The notes under the pieces are model-generated. The model had not been told where the DNA came from. It made no database searches and saw nothing but the letters and a program-made list of their open reading frames with translations. The translations under genes were made by a program, and so were the position numbers. Positions 1 to 11,848 of a stretch of DNA of 64,000 nt are shown piece by piece. Source of the DNA: Epiperipatus broadwayi (lineage: Eukaryota; Onychophora; Udeonychophora; Euonychophora; Peripatidae). The first letter of the stretch is position 1. Every line of letters begins with the position of its first letter. The stretch is from assembly GCA_028023455.1 (NCBI GenBank), contig JAQFVV010006713.1:248001-312000 (forward strand), in the 5' to 3' direction.

Positions 1-2431
1 AAGGGGCTTGTTTGGTTTTCTTATCAAGCCTACACTACATCATGCTAATCCTTTGGCTTTTATTCTATTCTTTAACATTTTTTTAAATTCATATAGCATC
101 ATTAAGAAATTCTTTTTCATATCATTTTAGTGAATTTCAGAAATTTGATTTTTCTGAATGGATCATATAAAACTAATTTTATACTTTCTTCTTTTCTTTA
201 TACATTGCTTTATAAATTTATTTATATCAATGTACAAAAAAGAGTTATTATAGTTTTATTGTGCACTTGTTCCAATGAAACTTGATTAACTTTCATGAGA
301 ATATTTGCAGTTCTTTTTCAAAATCAATTAAATATAAACGAGAATACAATTTGTATATAGAGACAAGAATATTAACAAGACAGTAATTTACAAAAAAAAA
401 AAAAAAGGATTATATTACAAAAAAAAATTATAAAAACAATAATTTTTTTTTTGAAAGTATATCTTGTGAAAAGAAATGGTAAAACTTTGATTTCAGATAT
501 TTTCCATATGACTTCTGGATTGGTATAGTCTTTTACAATTTGCTTTGGCTGTGTGTTAATTCTTAGCCATCTTTTGTCACAGTAATCCTAAAAAATTACT
601 GCAAAAATGAATTAAAATAATAATGTTTTATTTGTAATATGAAGATAGTATTTAAAAAAAATTGAAATAATAATTTAATGGCTATATAAAAATGAAAAAG
701 GCACAATAAAGCTCAATAAATCAGAACACAATCACTATTTTTTTAATTCAATTTTTATGCAAATCTCACAGAACAAAAAAATTCACTATAGAATACAAAC
801 ATTAGCAAGACCTATTATTGCAAAAGTCTGTATAAACCAAATATATAGAAGTGTGCCAAATACACAAATGTAAAACGGAAAAGCTGATATTGAATATAAT
901 CAGATTTTAAGCTTGGCCAATATCTGCTGACCAATGATTGCCAAATTATAAATAAATTCTATATCTGCCATGAAAAAATAGTTATTTCACATGATCACAC
1001 ATTACAAGTGTTCTCAAATCATAAACTTTTACAGACAAAATTTGTACTTATAACCGTAATGCATAATCAGAATATAAATTTGCATTATTTGTCAATAATA
1101 AACATAAATTTATTACCATAATAATGAACATATGTGAAAAAAAAAAAAAATTTCACAATGCTTGTCTGCATACTCCTGATAGTTTGTGATATTTTGGAAT
1201 CAATACATAAACAAGCTTATAATGATAATTTTATTAAATAATCAACAAAATATATCTCCCAAGTGATATAATTATTACTGAATACTTTCATTGAATTTAT
1301 AATTACAGGGAGTTCTCTTATAACGAAAATATTTTTTTCCATAAGATATTTTATTATATAATCTATTCATTCTAGCACATAATGAAATACATGTATTTAA
1401 GAGTAATCTATTCCAGGCCCTCAGTCTAAAGCAAAGTTATCATCCAACATAACTATTTAAAAATAAAAAATATAATACAGAATAAAAAAAAAATATATTA
1501 AAAAAAAACAATGAAGTATGATTTTAATGAAAACTAAAATCAAACTTGTAACATATAAAATAAAATAAAATGTATAAACAAAATTATTCTAATAAAAACC
1601 ATAAAAAGTGAGCCATAGATTATTAATTTAGTTATTCCATGTTCAGAAGTTCCTCTTTCTCATTTCGAAATTACTTCTTTCCTGACAGTTAGTTAATTGG
1701 TTTTTAAATTCTGTTATGCTTACATTTTATTTCATTTTTTAATTTTTATTTATAGTGAAAATTAAAATTGAACTTAAAAAAAAAATCATTAACATACTCT
1801 TATAATAGTAAAAAATGTTAAAATCACTGATTTATTCTTCAGTTTGTAATGCAAATTTTTTTTTTGACCGCAACATTAATCAGCTTTCTAATTCTGATTT
1901 TTGTGTTCATAGTTAAACTTACTATACAAACACAATAGAATAATAAAGAAAATAAATACAGTACTTTCACTAATAAAGATGTAAATGAACAGATACTCTA
2001 ATTAAATTAAAGATATAATACTATTTTCAACCTTCTTATACACTTAACAATACTACTTTTTACACCAAAACTTTATTCTTACAGTTTCGACTGTCCTGCA
2101 GTCATCATCAGAACTACAATATCCAAATATATAATCATACAATTAATACATATTTATATACATAATCAATAACATACATCTTAGCCTGACCAATATAAAT
2201 AATTATTTTCCATTTTATTATTCTACTCCTAATTAAGTTTATTTTATTTATAGTATTTTATTATAATTTTAAAACTTTAATCTTTAAATTCTACTATTTA
2301 ATCTATCATTTTATTAATTAAAGATACCTTACAAAAGATAATTAGCATGTCTGACATTATTTAAAGCAGAAATTCTCTGAAATATCTTTGAAATGAGCAA
2401 AAAGTTTAGACTTTGTGGCCAATTATTCCTA
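1..2431. other. Anonymous AT-rich DNA
   Basis: No coding region is supported. The stretch contains poly-A runs (for example around 390-430 and 1140-1150), scattered AT-rich sequence and no recognisable transposase or reverse transcriptase translation. A short CTGATGA/GAAAC motif on the minus strand at 2082-2111 is listed separately. Confidence 0.6.
2082..2111 (-). other. CTGATGA...GAAAC stem-loop (hammerhead-like core)
   Basis: On the minus strand the sequence runs CTGATGA, one extra T, a five-base stem GACTG/CAGTC closed by a CAGGA loop, then GAAAC. This is the order of the catalytic core of a hammerhead ribozyme (CUGANGA, helix II, GAAA). The extra base and the lack of a clear helix I partner make activity doubtful. 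Similar motifs are common in terminal repeats of Penelope-like elements (family knowledge). It may be a relic of such an element, or chance. Confidence 0.3.
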
Positions 2432-2792
2432 TGTATAAATATATAAAATGCACTAAAACACATGAACACACAAAGCTGGAGACAAAGAAATCTTAATAGT
2501 GTATATTGATATAAATTAAATATATGTATCCAAGTATGTGACTAAGGGCTTTCCAGGGCCAAGGTCCTCATATTCATAGCCATCTTGTAAATAAATACCT
2601 CATTTACATAAATTTGCATCACTCTTAACCAACCTATTTATTTACAAGATGGCTTTAAATATGAGAACTTTGACCCTCGAAAGCACTTAGCCACATACTT
2701 AGATACATATATTTAGTTCATATCAATGTACAGTATTAAGATTTCTTTGTCTTCAGCTTTGTGTGTTTTAGCACATTTTATATATTTATACA
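2432..2792. repeat. Foldback element, ~160-bp arms
   Basis: The left arm (2432-2596) is the inverse complement of the right arm (2636-2792), about 85-90 percent identical by eye with an 8-base indel. The loop is only about 40 bases. Both arms contain the same blocks, such as AAAGCTG(G/A)AGACAAAGAAATC and GCCATCTTGTAAATAAA. There is no coding capacity, and it is best read as a MITE-like foldback. I could not fix a target duplication in the AT-rich flanks. Confidence 0.75.
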
Positions 2793-3018
2793 CTGAAATA
2801 TTTTTGTGCATGTCTATGCTATATCTGCCAATGATATATATTCATTATGGAATGTTTTTGTTGACAGTTATATTGCTTTTTTACTTTGAAAATTACATTT
2901 TTTTTTGATATCAATATTAATGAAATTTTTAACTCTGTTCTGATTTATGATTAAAATTATTATATGTACACACACACATGGAATATAAGTATACACAGTT
3001 CTTTCATTATTAAAAATA

Positions 3019-4610
3019 GGTAGTTTTCGGTTATGTGTACTGTGGCCGTTAGGTGACGCTGCAGAGCTACCAAGAAGCCTGCAAGTAATAAATTTTTATA
3101 CAAAAATGGCTGAAATCAATGGAAAATTAAAATGCCTAAGGCAAGACATCCGGAAAAATCATTGGAAAATTAAAATGCCTAAGGCTAGACATCAAAAGTA
3201 AGTGAAAAAAAATCAAGTACAAAAAAAAGGTAAGTAAAAAATCAAGTGAAATAATACATAAATTTTAAAAAAGTACACACACAAAGTAAAAAATCAAGTG
3301 AAATAATATGTAAGTTTTAAAAAAGCACACACACACACAAGATTGGTCCAAAAATGGCTGAAATCAATGGAAAATTAAAATACCTAAGGCAATACATCTG
3401 AAAAAAAATCGCTGAAGTCTGTGAAATTAAAACGCCTAAAGCTATAGTAAAAAAATCAATTACAAAAAAAAAGTAAAAAAAATCAAGTGAAATAATACGT
3501 AAATTTTAAAAAAGTACACACACACAAAAAATCGGTAAAAATACATAAAATAACCCCCCCCCCCCAGTGATAAATCGAAATGGCTCAAAAATAAATAAAA
3601 TACAAATTAAAAAATCGCTCAAAAATAAGTAAAATACAAATTGCAGAACCAGAAATCTCCCCCCCCCATTTTCACTCTTATGCAAAGAAAAGAAAATTTT
3701 GGATGATTTAGAATTAAATAATTTAAAAAAATAGCAAAGCTTAAAAATCTATAGCCTTGCTACTCCCTTCGCATATATGCATGTGTGAAAACCCACACAC
3801 CAGGTAATATTTATGTCTATTATTTAAATTTATAACTTTAAATTGGTAATTATTTATGCGTGCTTTAACTATATATATCAGTCAGTATTATTTTAAATAC
3901 AGATTTATATAAATATATGCACATACATTCATTTACATATTATTATCATTTTATTAAGTTACTTTTAATTAATATACACAAACTTGGAGGGGTTTAAACA
4001 TTAGGATAGGTAAAAAATACTATTTCAATATTAAAAACTGCAAAATGAAATGTGACGTAATAGACCTCACATTAAAAAATATAATCGCTTGGCAAAATGA
4101 AATGTGACCCCCCCCCGGACTAATTTCTAAATTGGATTTGTAACATCCAAAAAACCCAAGTACAACACACACACAAAAAAAACCTACAAATACTTACAAA
4201 AGATAGACATCATGGAAAAAAACTAGGCAAAAAGAGCATTCAAACTTTGAGACTTTGCATGAAAATTATTTGGAGAAGCTTGTTCAAAAAGATTGCAGAT
4301 GATAATAAAAATATAGGATGGTTTTAAAGCAGACAAAAAGAAAATTCAAACTTTGAGACTTTGCATGAAAATTATTTGGAGAAGCTTTTTCAAACAGATT
4401 GTAAATGATTATAAAAATACAGGATGGCTTTAAAGTAGACAAAAAGAAAATTCAAACTTTGAGACTTTGCATGAAAATTATTTGGAGAAGCTTGTTCAAA
4501 TAGATTGCAGATGATTATAAAAATACAACAAAGATGACTTCAAAATAGGCAAAAAGAACATTCAAACTTTGAGACTTTGCATGAAAATTATTTGGAGAAG
4601 CTTGTTCAAT
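3019..4610 (+). repeat. Left terminal inverted arm of the Merlin-like element (outer part)
   Basis: Pairs with roughly 7430-8717. It contains repeated blocks with GGCTGAAATCAATGGAAAATT (near 3106 and 3352), runs of C (3551-3565, 4107-4115) that mirror G runs in the right arm (7675-7687, 8130s), and a block with AAATGTGACGTAATAGACCTC (about 4050) matched near 7730. The innermost part is a tandem array, listed separately. Confidence 0.75.
4231..4610 (+). repeat. Tandem repeat, ~106-110 bp x ~4, in left arm
   Basis: The block beginning TTCAAACTTTGAGACTTTGC recurs at 4239, 4345, 4451 and 4561, giving spacings of about 106, 106 and 110 bases, each followed by ATGAAAATTATTTGGAGAAG. The right arm holds only about one and a half copies (7430-7560, inverse), so the array has expanded or contracted on one side only. 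Confidence 0.85.
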
Positions 4611-6397
4611 GTTGCCTGAAAGGTTTGTGCATGTTTACTATTGTATTCACCTGCATAAAAAAAAAGTCCATATTAACACCATCAAGAAATACAAATAATC
4701 CCAACAAATTGTATTTCTAGCACTTGGAAAATAATTAATAGGTCATAATAAAACTAAGCAGGTATTTCAAAAGACTAGTTCAATTAGATTTTGATTAAAT
4801 TTGTCGGCCCAAGCAATTATATTTTTCATGTGAAAAGTCTATTACGTCATATTTCTTTCTTAGAAATTTATAGTATAGCGCGCTGCATTTTTTTAATGCC
4901 TTATCTTTTGTAACCATTTTTTCAATACAATGATTTGTGGCACTGGTTAACGCTTTCGCTGCATTAATTTTAGTTGCATTTTTGGTCGCAATTTTTTGAA
5001 TAATTACATTTTGACAACAATTGCGAAATTTAACATTATGATTATTTAAGTTCAAATTCACAATTGAATTTGAGAAAATTACACAAAGCATAGATAGTAT
5101 TACTTATTAATTTTTTTTTATTAATACTAACATTTTCTTAAAATATACAAAGATTTTTGCTATCAAATATTTATGTTTTTATTTCTTGGTGCATATTCGC
5201 GAACCATTAAAAATTTAATGTGACAAACACTGGTATTCAGTAATCACCCCAAATATGTATGGGTGCTCAATATGCATTCCTATTATATGAGCTTTGTGTT
5301 TTGCTTTAATATATTATCTACCATTATTGCATACTGAAATGGTATTTAGCCATCATACTTATTCACCTATGTCTCATAGTAGTATCTTTTCAAAGTTCAA
5401 ACCCTCCCAAGTGTACGTATATTCACTTAAATTCATCATAAATAATCTATAATAAGGTATATTTCCATGTGTGTCTATATATAGGTATAGCGTACATTAA
5501 CTGTAATAATTATATGCATATGTTTAATATACGTATTGAACTGTCAGATCTAGTGCCCTCCTGTTTCATCTACTATATTACATAGTAGTATATTGTCATA
5601 TTAAATATAGGCACAAGTGTGCGTATTCATTATTCATATGTATGTAAAATGAGCGTCTACACACGTACAAGTTATAATTTATAAAATTAAATCTAAGGCA
5701 AATTTTGCTGTATGTGTAATGGGAACATACATATATATGTGAAAGGGCTAGTAATGTAATAGATTTAAGAGCATTACAATTCTTTTAGTTTATTTTAGAA
5801 TTAAATTATTATAGGTTGATGTGTAAATTAATTTTAGTTTTACATATAAAGTCAATTAAAATCAAATGAGGCGTACAATTTGTAAGTTGTTTACGAGATC
5901 TATGGTTTTCTAAAAATCCTTTCGCTTAATCTTGATCTAATTAATGCTTAAAAAAAAAAAAAAGACAGGGGGATAAGAGAAAAAATAACAGGTTGCGAAA
6001 CTATTTTAAAATCAACCTCAGATAAAAAAATCTGGTCGATAACTGAGCAGGATTCACTGTCTTTGCTAAAAAAAAAAAGTGTAAATCAAAAAATTAAGAG
6101 AAAAATAAATTTCTTAAATCTAATCTTATAAGTCTTGCTTGATCTTATATAACTTTAAATTCGTCTAAACTAAATGAAATTCACTTGAGATGATTATACC
6201 TATTTTGTTTTATCTTTGTTTGAAAATATATTAATTATGCTATGACTGATTCGGAATGGAGTTTAATGTAAAATTTAGTTATTTAACATTGTTACAACTG
6301 TTTTTGATGTGTGGGTGTTTGTAGTTTTTTAAAATTTATGTATTTTGAGCGATGTTTTTGATCTGTGTGTTTTTTTTTTAAAAATATTCTGTGATTA
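4611..6397. other. Segment interrupting the left arm; contains third degenerate arm copy
   Basis: This segment has no counterpart at the matching point of the right arm. Parts of it resemble the right arm in the same orientation: 4800-4860 resembles about 7712-7757, and 5340-5830 resembles about 7740-8095, including the motif CATATATGTGAAAGG with TGTAATAGATTT. Between them, 4860-5215 is a repeat that recurs inverted at 46980-47240. The simplest reading is a nested insertion of a related element, itself interrupted. No full gene is visible. Confidence 0.45.
4795..5091 (-). other. Small ORF (98 aa) in a dispersed repeat, unknown
   Basis: An open frame starts at 5091 (minus) and reads MLCVIFSNSIVNLNLNNHN at its N-terminus. 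A second copy of the same DNA at 47076 (plus) starts MFCVVFSNSIVNLNLNNHN and then shifts frame after about 50 residues. The second half here is lysine-rich. I recognise no domain. Conservation of the start could simply reflect shared repeat DNA, and the far end of the frame (4795-4860) runs into arm-like sequence. Probably not a functional gene. Confidence 0.25.
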
Positions 6398-6632
6398 CAA
6401 CTGTTTTTGGGTAAACATAAACTTACCAGGTTACGACAAAATTCGAATTTTTTTTTGGAAGTTCAAATCTTTTTCACCAGAGTGTTTTTTGTCGAATTAT
6501 TTAAAAATTTGTTGTGAAATATCAAATCCATGACGGCATAAAATTATATTATAAAATAATTAATAACAAAAAATAATTTATTAAAATAATAACATATTTA
6601 TCCTATCAACATTCATAATTACTGTCCATTGT
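6398..6632 (+). repeat. Inner part of left arm of the Merlin-like element
   Basis: Inverse complement of about 7158-7395, including AAATTCGAATTTTTTTT, TTGTCGAATTATTTAAAAAT and TTGTGAAATATCAAAT. Together with 3019-4610 it makes up the left arm. The two inner arms directly flank the transposase remnant. Confidence 0.8.
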
Positions 6633-6689
6633 GAGCAATAAAATACTGTGGCAAATTATGTGACCAATAATAAGTTATAAGCATAATTG

Positions 6690-7000
6690 CCTTTAAAGAC
6701 AAATGTTTTTACAAATAAAAGAACCCTTTCTGATGGATACACGGGGCAACATAATATGCATTGCCACTTGCGACCATCTCCGCATTCTTGCTATCTGATC
6801 AGAGAACACTGCACGTCACAATGCTGGCATAGGACACTGTTTTTAAGCAAGCGCCTCCTTGCTAACTACTTCATTGCTAACTCCGGAGTTCGAAGTTCAA
6901 CCATTAACAGCAATAAAGTCCAATTTTTTGTGCGAATATCTGCAACATGTAACATTTCATTCACTGGCACTACAACTATATTATCATTTACAGGATTCAT
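6690..7000 (-). pseudogene. N-terminal zinc-ribbon piece of ISXO2/Merlin-type transposase, two in-frame stops
   Basis: Read on the minus strand from ATG at 7000, the frame gives an N-terminal stretch with DIRTKNWTLLLLMVELRTPE, then a zinc-ribbon pattern: CQHC, about 20 residues later WQCILC, then a basic/aromatic tail. This order (a helical lead with a Trp-Thr-Leu pattern, CxxC, CxxC) is typical of the N-terminal domain of ISXO2/IS1595-like transposases, the family that defines Merlin DNA transposons. Stops interrupt the frame after ELAMK (about residue 49) and after SLIR (about residue 73). The catalytic DDE-type domain that should follow is missing: sequence runs into the inverted arm at 6632. 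It sits in the loop of the foldback, as expected for the element's own gene. A 119-codon frame on the opposite strand (6687-7046) is a shadow. The family call is by eye. Confidence 0.65.
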
Positions 7001-7157
7001 TTTACGGACTGAAAAAGTCTTAGAAAACTACATCTTACAATTTTGAAAAATTTGTAAAACTTGCGCCAAGACAATGTAACAATTTCACACTTTTCTTTAT
7101 TCTAATCCTACCTACAGGAATTTGCTTTGCAAATTTTATCATTTGTATAAGCGAAAA

Positions 7158-8717
7158 CTACAATGGACAGTAATTATGAATGTTGGTAGGATAAATATGT
7201 TATTATTTTAAGAAATTATTTTTTATAATATAATTATTTATTAATTATTTTTTATTAATATAATTTTATGCCGCCGTGTATTTGATATTTCACAACAAAT
7301 TTTTAAATAATTCGACAAGAATACACTGGTGAAAAAGATTTGAACTTCAAAAAAAAAAAAATTCGAATTTTGTTATGTCCTGATAAGTTCATGTGTACCC
7401 TGTTTTTGATGTCTCAAAATTTGAATTTTCTTTTTGTCTACTTTAAAGCCATCCTGTATTTTTATAATCATCTGCAACCTACTTGAACAAGCTTCTCCAA
7501 ATAATTTTCATGCAAAGTCTCAAAGTTTGAATGTTCTTTTTGCCTAGTTTCAAATTGCCCATGATGTCTATCTTTTGTAAGTCCTTTTTTTTGTAAGTAT
7601 TTGCGATTTTTTTGTGGGTGTGTGTTGTACTTGGGTTTTTTTGGATGTTATGAATCCACAATTTAGAAATTAGTTGGGGGGGGGGGTTGTGTTTTATGTC
7701 ACATTTCATTTTGCCAAGCGATTATATTTTTTAACGTGAGAGGTCTATTATGGCACATTTCATTTTGCAACTTTTAATACTGAAACGGTATTCTTTTCCT
7801 AAACCCCTTCAAGTTAGTGTATATTAATTAAAAGCAATTTAATAAAATGATAATAATATGTAAATGCGTGTATGTGTGTATATTTATATAAAACTGTGTA
7901 CTTAAAATAATACTAGCTGATATATATAGTTAAAGTACGCATAAATAATTACCAATTCAAAGTTATAAATTTAAATAATAGATGTAAACATTACCTGGTG
8001 TGTGGGTTTTAACACATGCATATATGTGAAAGGAGTGGCAATGTTATAGATTTTTAAGCTTTGCTATTTTTTTAAATTATTTAATTCTAAGATATCCAAA
8101 ATTTGCTTTTCTTTGCATAAGAGTGAAAATGGGGGGGTGGGGATGTTCTGTTTTTGCAATTTGTATTTTATTTATTTTTGAGCGATTTTTTAATTTGTAT
8201 TTTATTTATTTTTGAGCTATTTCAATTTATGGCTGGGAGATGGGGGGAGGTTACTTTATGTATTTTTACCCATTTTTTTTGTGTGTGTACACTTTTAAAA
8301 TTTACGTATTATTTCACTTGATTTTTTTACTTACTTTTTTTTGTACTTGATTTTTTTACTTACTTTTGATGTTAGGCGTTTTAATTTCACAGACTTCAGT
8401 GATTTTTTTGGATGAATTGCCTTAGGCATTTTAATTTTCCATCGATTTTCAGCCATTTTTGGACGTATTTTGTGTGTGTGTGTACTTTTTTAAAATTTAT
8501 GTATTATTTCACTTGATTTTTTACTTTTTTTTTTGCACTTGATTTTTTTTACTTACTTTTGATGTATAGCCTTAGGCATTTTCATTTCCCACCGATTTTC
8601 TGGATGTCCTGCCTTAGGCATTTTAATTTTCTATCGATTTCAGCCCTTTTGTATAGAAATTGTTGGTGGATCTGCAGCATCACCTAGCGACCACAGTACA
8701 CATAATGGAAAACTACC
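7158..8717 (-). repeat. Right terminal inverted arm of the Merlin-like element
   Basis: A continuous arm of about 1,560 bases. It includes one and a half copies of the 106-bp unit, a G run at 7675-7687, the CATATATGTGAAAGGAGTGG motif near 8023, a second G-rich stretch near 8130, and outer repeats with GATTTTTTTACTTACTTTT. It ends CACAGTACACATAATGGAAA then ACTACC. Confidence 0.75.
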
Positions 8718-8725
8718 TAAAATAT

Positions 8726-11700
8726 AAACAGATAAGCAAATTAAATGAGAAATTTGAGCTTTAGAAAGTTTGATAAAGAAATCCACCATTCTAGCATTCA
8801 TTGTATAATTCAAACACAATAGAAAACATTTTACTCAAAAAGAAAAAAAAGTTGAAAATTTGTTAAAAAATAATGGAATTAATATTTAAAGTAGAATCCA
8901 TCTCAATACCTATAGTACTTAAAAAAAAACTTGAGGTGTTAATCTAAAAAAAATATTTGCAGAAAAAGTTAATACTGTTAAAGATTAATTAAGTTGATCA
9001 AGGAGAAACTGCAATAGTTAAATAGATTTTAATAAACAAAATAAAAAGTTCTTGTGAACCCTTCTAATTGAAATGATTAATACAGTATGTGTTATTTTCA
9101 TGAGGTATTTATATAGAAAAAAAATGGAGATTTTAAAGAAAGATTACAACGACAAATCAGTATGTAAATAATGTTAGGATTATAGAAGTATTTTAAAAAA
9201 GGACATGAAAAAAAAGGTGATTATGTGCTTGAAAGATATATGACATCCATCTAACCAATGATTTATCTTTTATTATCAATGCATTTAATATTCATCAAAA
9301 CAATCTAGTTTATTTAGACCGTAATTTTTTCTAATGAAAATAGTTAAATATTTATCCAATATTAAATACTGGTCATACAGCTAGATTAGCTAAAAGTTAG
9401 TAAAGGTGAAAAAGATATTAATAGGATGATCTCAGAAAAAACAGAGTGAATGTGAATATTTGAAAAACAACAACAAAATCTTGAAAAATATGGGCTAGAA
9501 TGATTTACCAATCTTATTTTATATAAATTGTATTATCAGGTAAATATATGATAATTTTATAATATATAATTTTATTAGAATAATCAAACTGCATAAATCA
9601 ATTAATTTGATTTCAACACTAATTTATACTTTGAAAATGTTTCCTATGTCAATTTTTAAAAACTTGGACATTTTAATTTGCCAAAGCACCGCCAACATTT
9701 TTATATTATATATAAAACGAACATAAATAAAGTGATTTCTTAACAGTTTTGATAAAACTGATAGTTTTGCTGATTGCTGAATAATCGTATAATTTATTTT
9801 TAATTGTAATTAAAAAAACATCTGTTCATGTTCTTTATTTGATGAAATTTTTTGAAAGATTTCATCTTTTGGAATAATTGATTTAATATTCAGTTTGTTA
9901 ATTTTCAACTAACACAATTTTAGAATGTTAATTCTTTATGGAATAAAAGCTGAGTGTGCATTTGTCTGTGCATATAAATAATTAAAAAATGAGATATTAT
10001 GCATAGCATGAAAAAATCATTTATATAATAATTATAAACTGTTCATTTGCTTATTTAATATAAGATTATTGAATTATGTATAACTTAGTGATTATTCTTT
10101 GATTAGAACAATTTCACATAATAAAGACAGAGTTCTTGTATTATTTATAATAGACATATAAAGACAGCAAGAAAATTAAAAGAATAAAAAATGAACATTT
10201 TCAATAAGATATCTTGTTTTTTTATTTCATTAATAATTTTATAATTGAGTGATTGAAAGTTTAAAAAAGTCAGATAATAAAAATGAGAATTCAAGAACAA
10301 ATGAACAATACTGACTTACTTTAAGATGAAGAAAAAACTTTGCACCGAGTCAAGTATATATCTGTAAAAATAAAAATATTTATTTAAGATTAAGTTGACT
10401 AAATTATACAAATGTATAAATATAGACTTCAGAAAAAAAAAAAGGTTCTGCAATGCATTAGGAAATAGATTAAAACAGAAGAAAAGGGGATTAAAAGATG
10501 AAATGGCTGAACAATTACTTAAATTAGCATTTATTTTTCTAATTATTATTGGTATATGTTAAAAAAAATAATTATAATATACAAATATTTAAATAATTAT
10601 ATTTCCCGTATATTCATGAATCATTGGCGGTCAGTCAACAAAAGATTTAAAAAAAGACAATGAATAAAGTTAAAGATGAGTTTTGAGACTCTAGTAAAAT
10701 ATCAATAGGCTCAAGTATTTCACATGCCTATTCTTTAGCTTGTTTATTTGACATCTTTATAGCTTTAAACTTCTACATTAAACTTTTTTTTCTTTTGAAA
10801 GACTTCCTCAGCTGTAAAATAAATGATATTTTACATTAATATTTTATAACTTTGATCATGTAAAAATGAATATTAATTGCATAATGCATGAAATCAATTT
10901 TTTTTCTCAAAATAACTTATAATTGTGGTAATTACAATACAGTAAATTTTACAATTACAATGATTGCAATTTTTGCTGCAAGTAAAATACTGTCAATAAG
11001 AATTTTAATCCATAAAATATAAGTGAATATACAGTTTTTAAACTAATGTACATATTTTGCAATAAAAGATCAATACAAACATCCAAAGGTGTACAAGGTT
11101 GTATCTATTTGCCTATGTAATTTTATTAGATCAAGTGATCAATTTTGTCTAAGATATCAGTTTAATTTCCCATCATATTGTTCTATATAAAGATAGCATC
11201 TATTCACTCATAGTATTTTGAAATAATACTTCTCATGAAAAGATATCTCTTCCTATCATCATGATTATAAACTAGTACATATATGTGTAAAATCATATAA
11301 ACCAAATAACTATTATTTGAAAGAATAATTTGGATATATATAAAACATCAGAATCGATAAAATGTACTTTGAATTTAAGAGTTTACATAAATATATTATA
11401 TAAAAGATTTTTAGTTTTTTTTATATTTTTTACATCACTGATTCTTGAAAGGTATTTTCTAATCTGTCATCTATCTGGTACTAAAATTGATGGTTTATCT
11501 GTATTTTTTTCTTACTTTATTTAATGAGTTTTATTTCCTTAATTACATAGTTAATTATTCTTTAGTATTTATTAGTCATATTATCTAAAATTTGTACAAT
11601 TAATCAAATTTTCAAAAAAATGCTAAATATTCAGGACTAATTAAATATTTGTCTATTTATTTAATTAAATCAACCTGTAGAATCTTATAATTCTATTTCA

Positions 11701-11846
11701 TCTCAAAATTTTTATTTAATTTAATCAAAATAAATATATTTTATTGATATAAAAAGAAATCAATATTATGAAATTTTTTTTTAACCTATTTATTCTTTTT
11801 TAATATGTATTTGTGGGCAGCTTAGCAGATATTACAAGTGCAATAA
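8726..11846. other. Anonymous AT-rich DNA
   Basis: Only short stop-riddled frames and homopolymer runs. No protein family, terminal repeat pair or RNA gene is recognised here. The 64-codon frame at 11330-11524 has low-complexity Phe/Ile content and no support. Confidence 0.6.
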
Positions 11847-11848
11847 AT

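Larger units (their letters stand above)
3011..8725. mobile_element. Large composite foldback, Merlin-like (ISXO2-type) DNA transposon with nested segments
   Basis: Outer ends match in inverse orientation: GGTAGTTTTC at 3019 and GAAAACTACC ending 8717, each followed inward by TTATGTGTACTGTGG and GGTGA(C/T)GCTGCAG. The right arm is continuous from 7158 to 8717. The left arm is 3019-4610 plus 6398-6632, so about 1.8 kb (4611-6397) interrupts it. Flanks TAAAAATA and TAAAATAT could be a decayed 8-bp target duplication but are low-complexity. The loop encodes a broken ISXO2-type zinc ribbon on the minus strand, which points to the Merlin superfamily, known for 8-9 bp duplications. Arms this long are unusual for Merlin. 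The catalytic domain is absent, so the copy is non-autonomous. Confidence 0.65.

Noticed and set aside
2726-2908. 60-codon open frame
   Set aside because: It lies on the right arm of the foldback at 2.43-2.79 kb and is hydrophobic by AT composition; no family resemblance.
5395-5415. AGTTCAAACCCTCCC as a tRNA T-arm
   Set aside because: Aligns instead with the AAACCCCTTCAAG block of the Merlin-like arm at about 7800.
6687-7046. 119-codon plus-strand frame
   Set aside because: It is antisense to the zinc-ribbon transposase fragment, which has clear CxxC motifs on the minus strand. The plus frame has no recognisable domain.
7479-7709. 76-codon minus-strand frame
   Set aside because: It lies wholly inside the right inverted arm and its tandem unit; lysine-rich from repeat composition.
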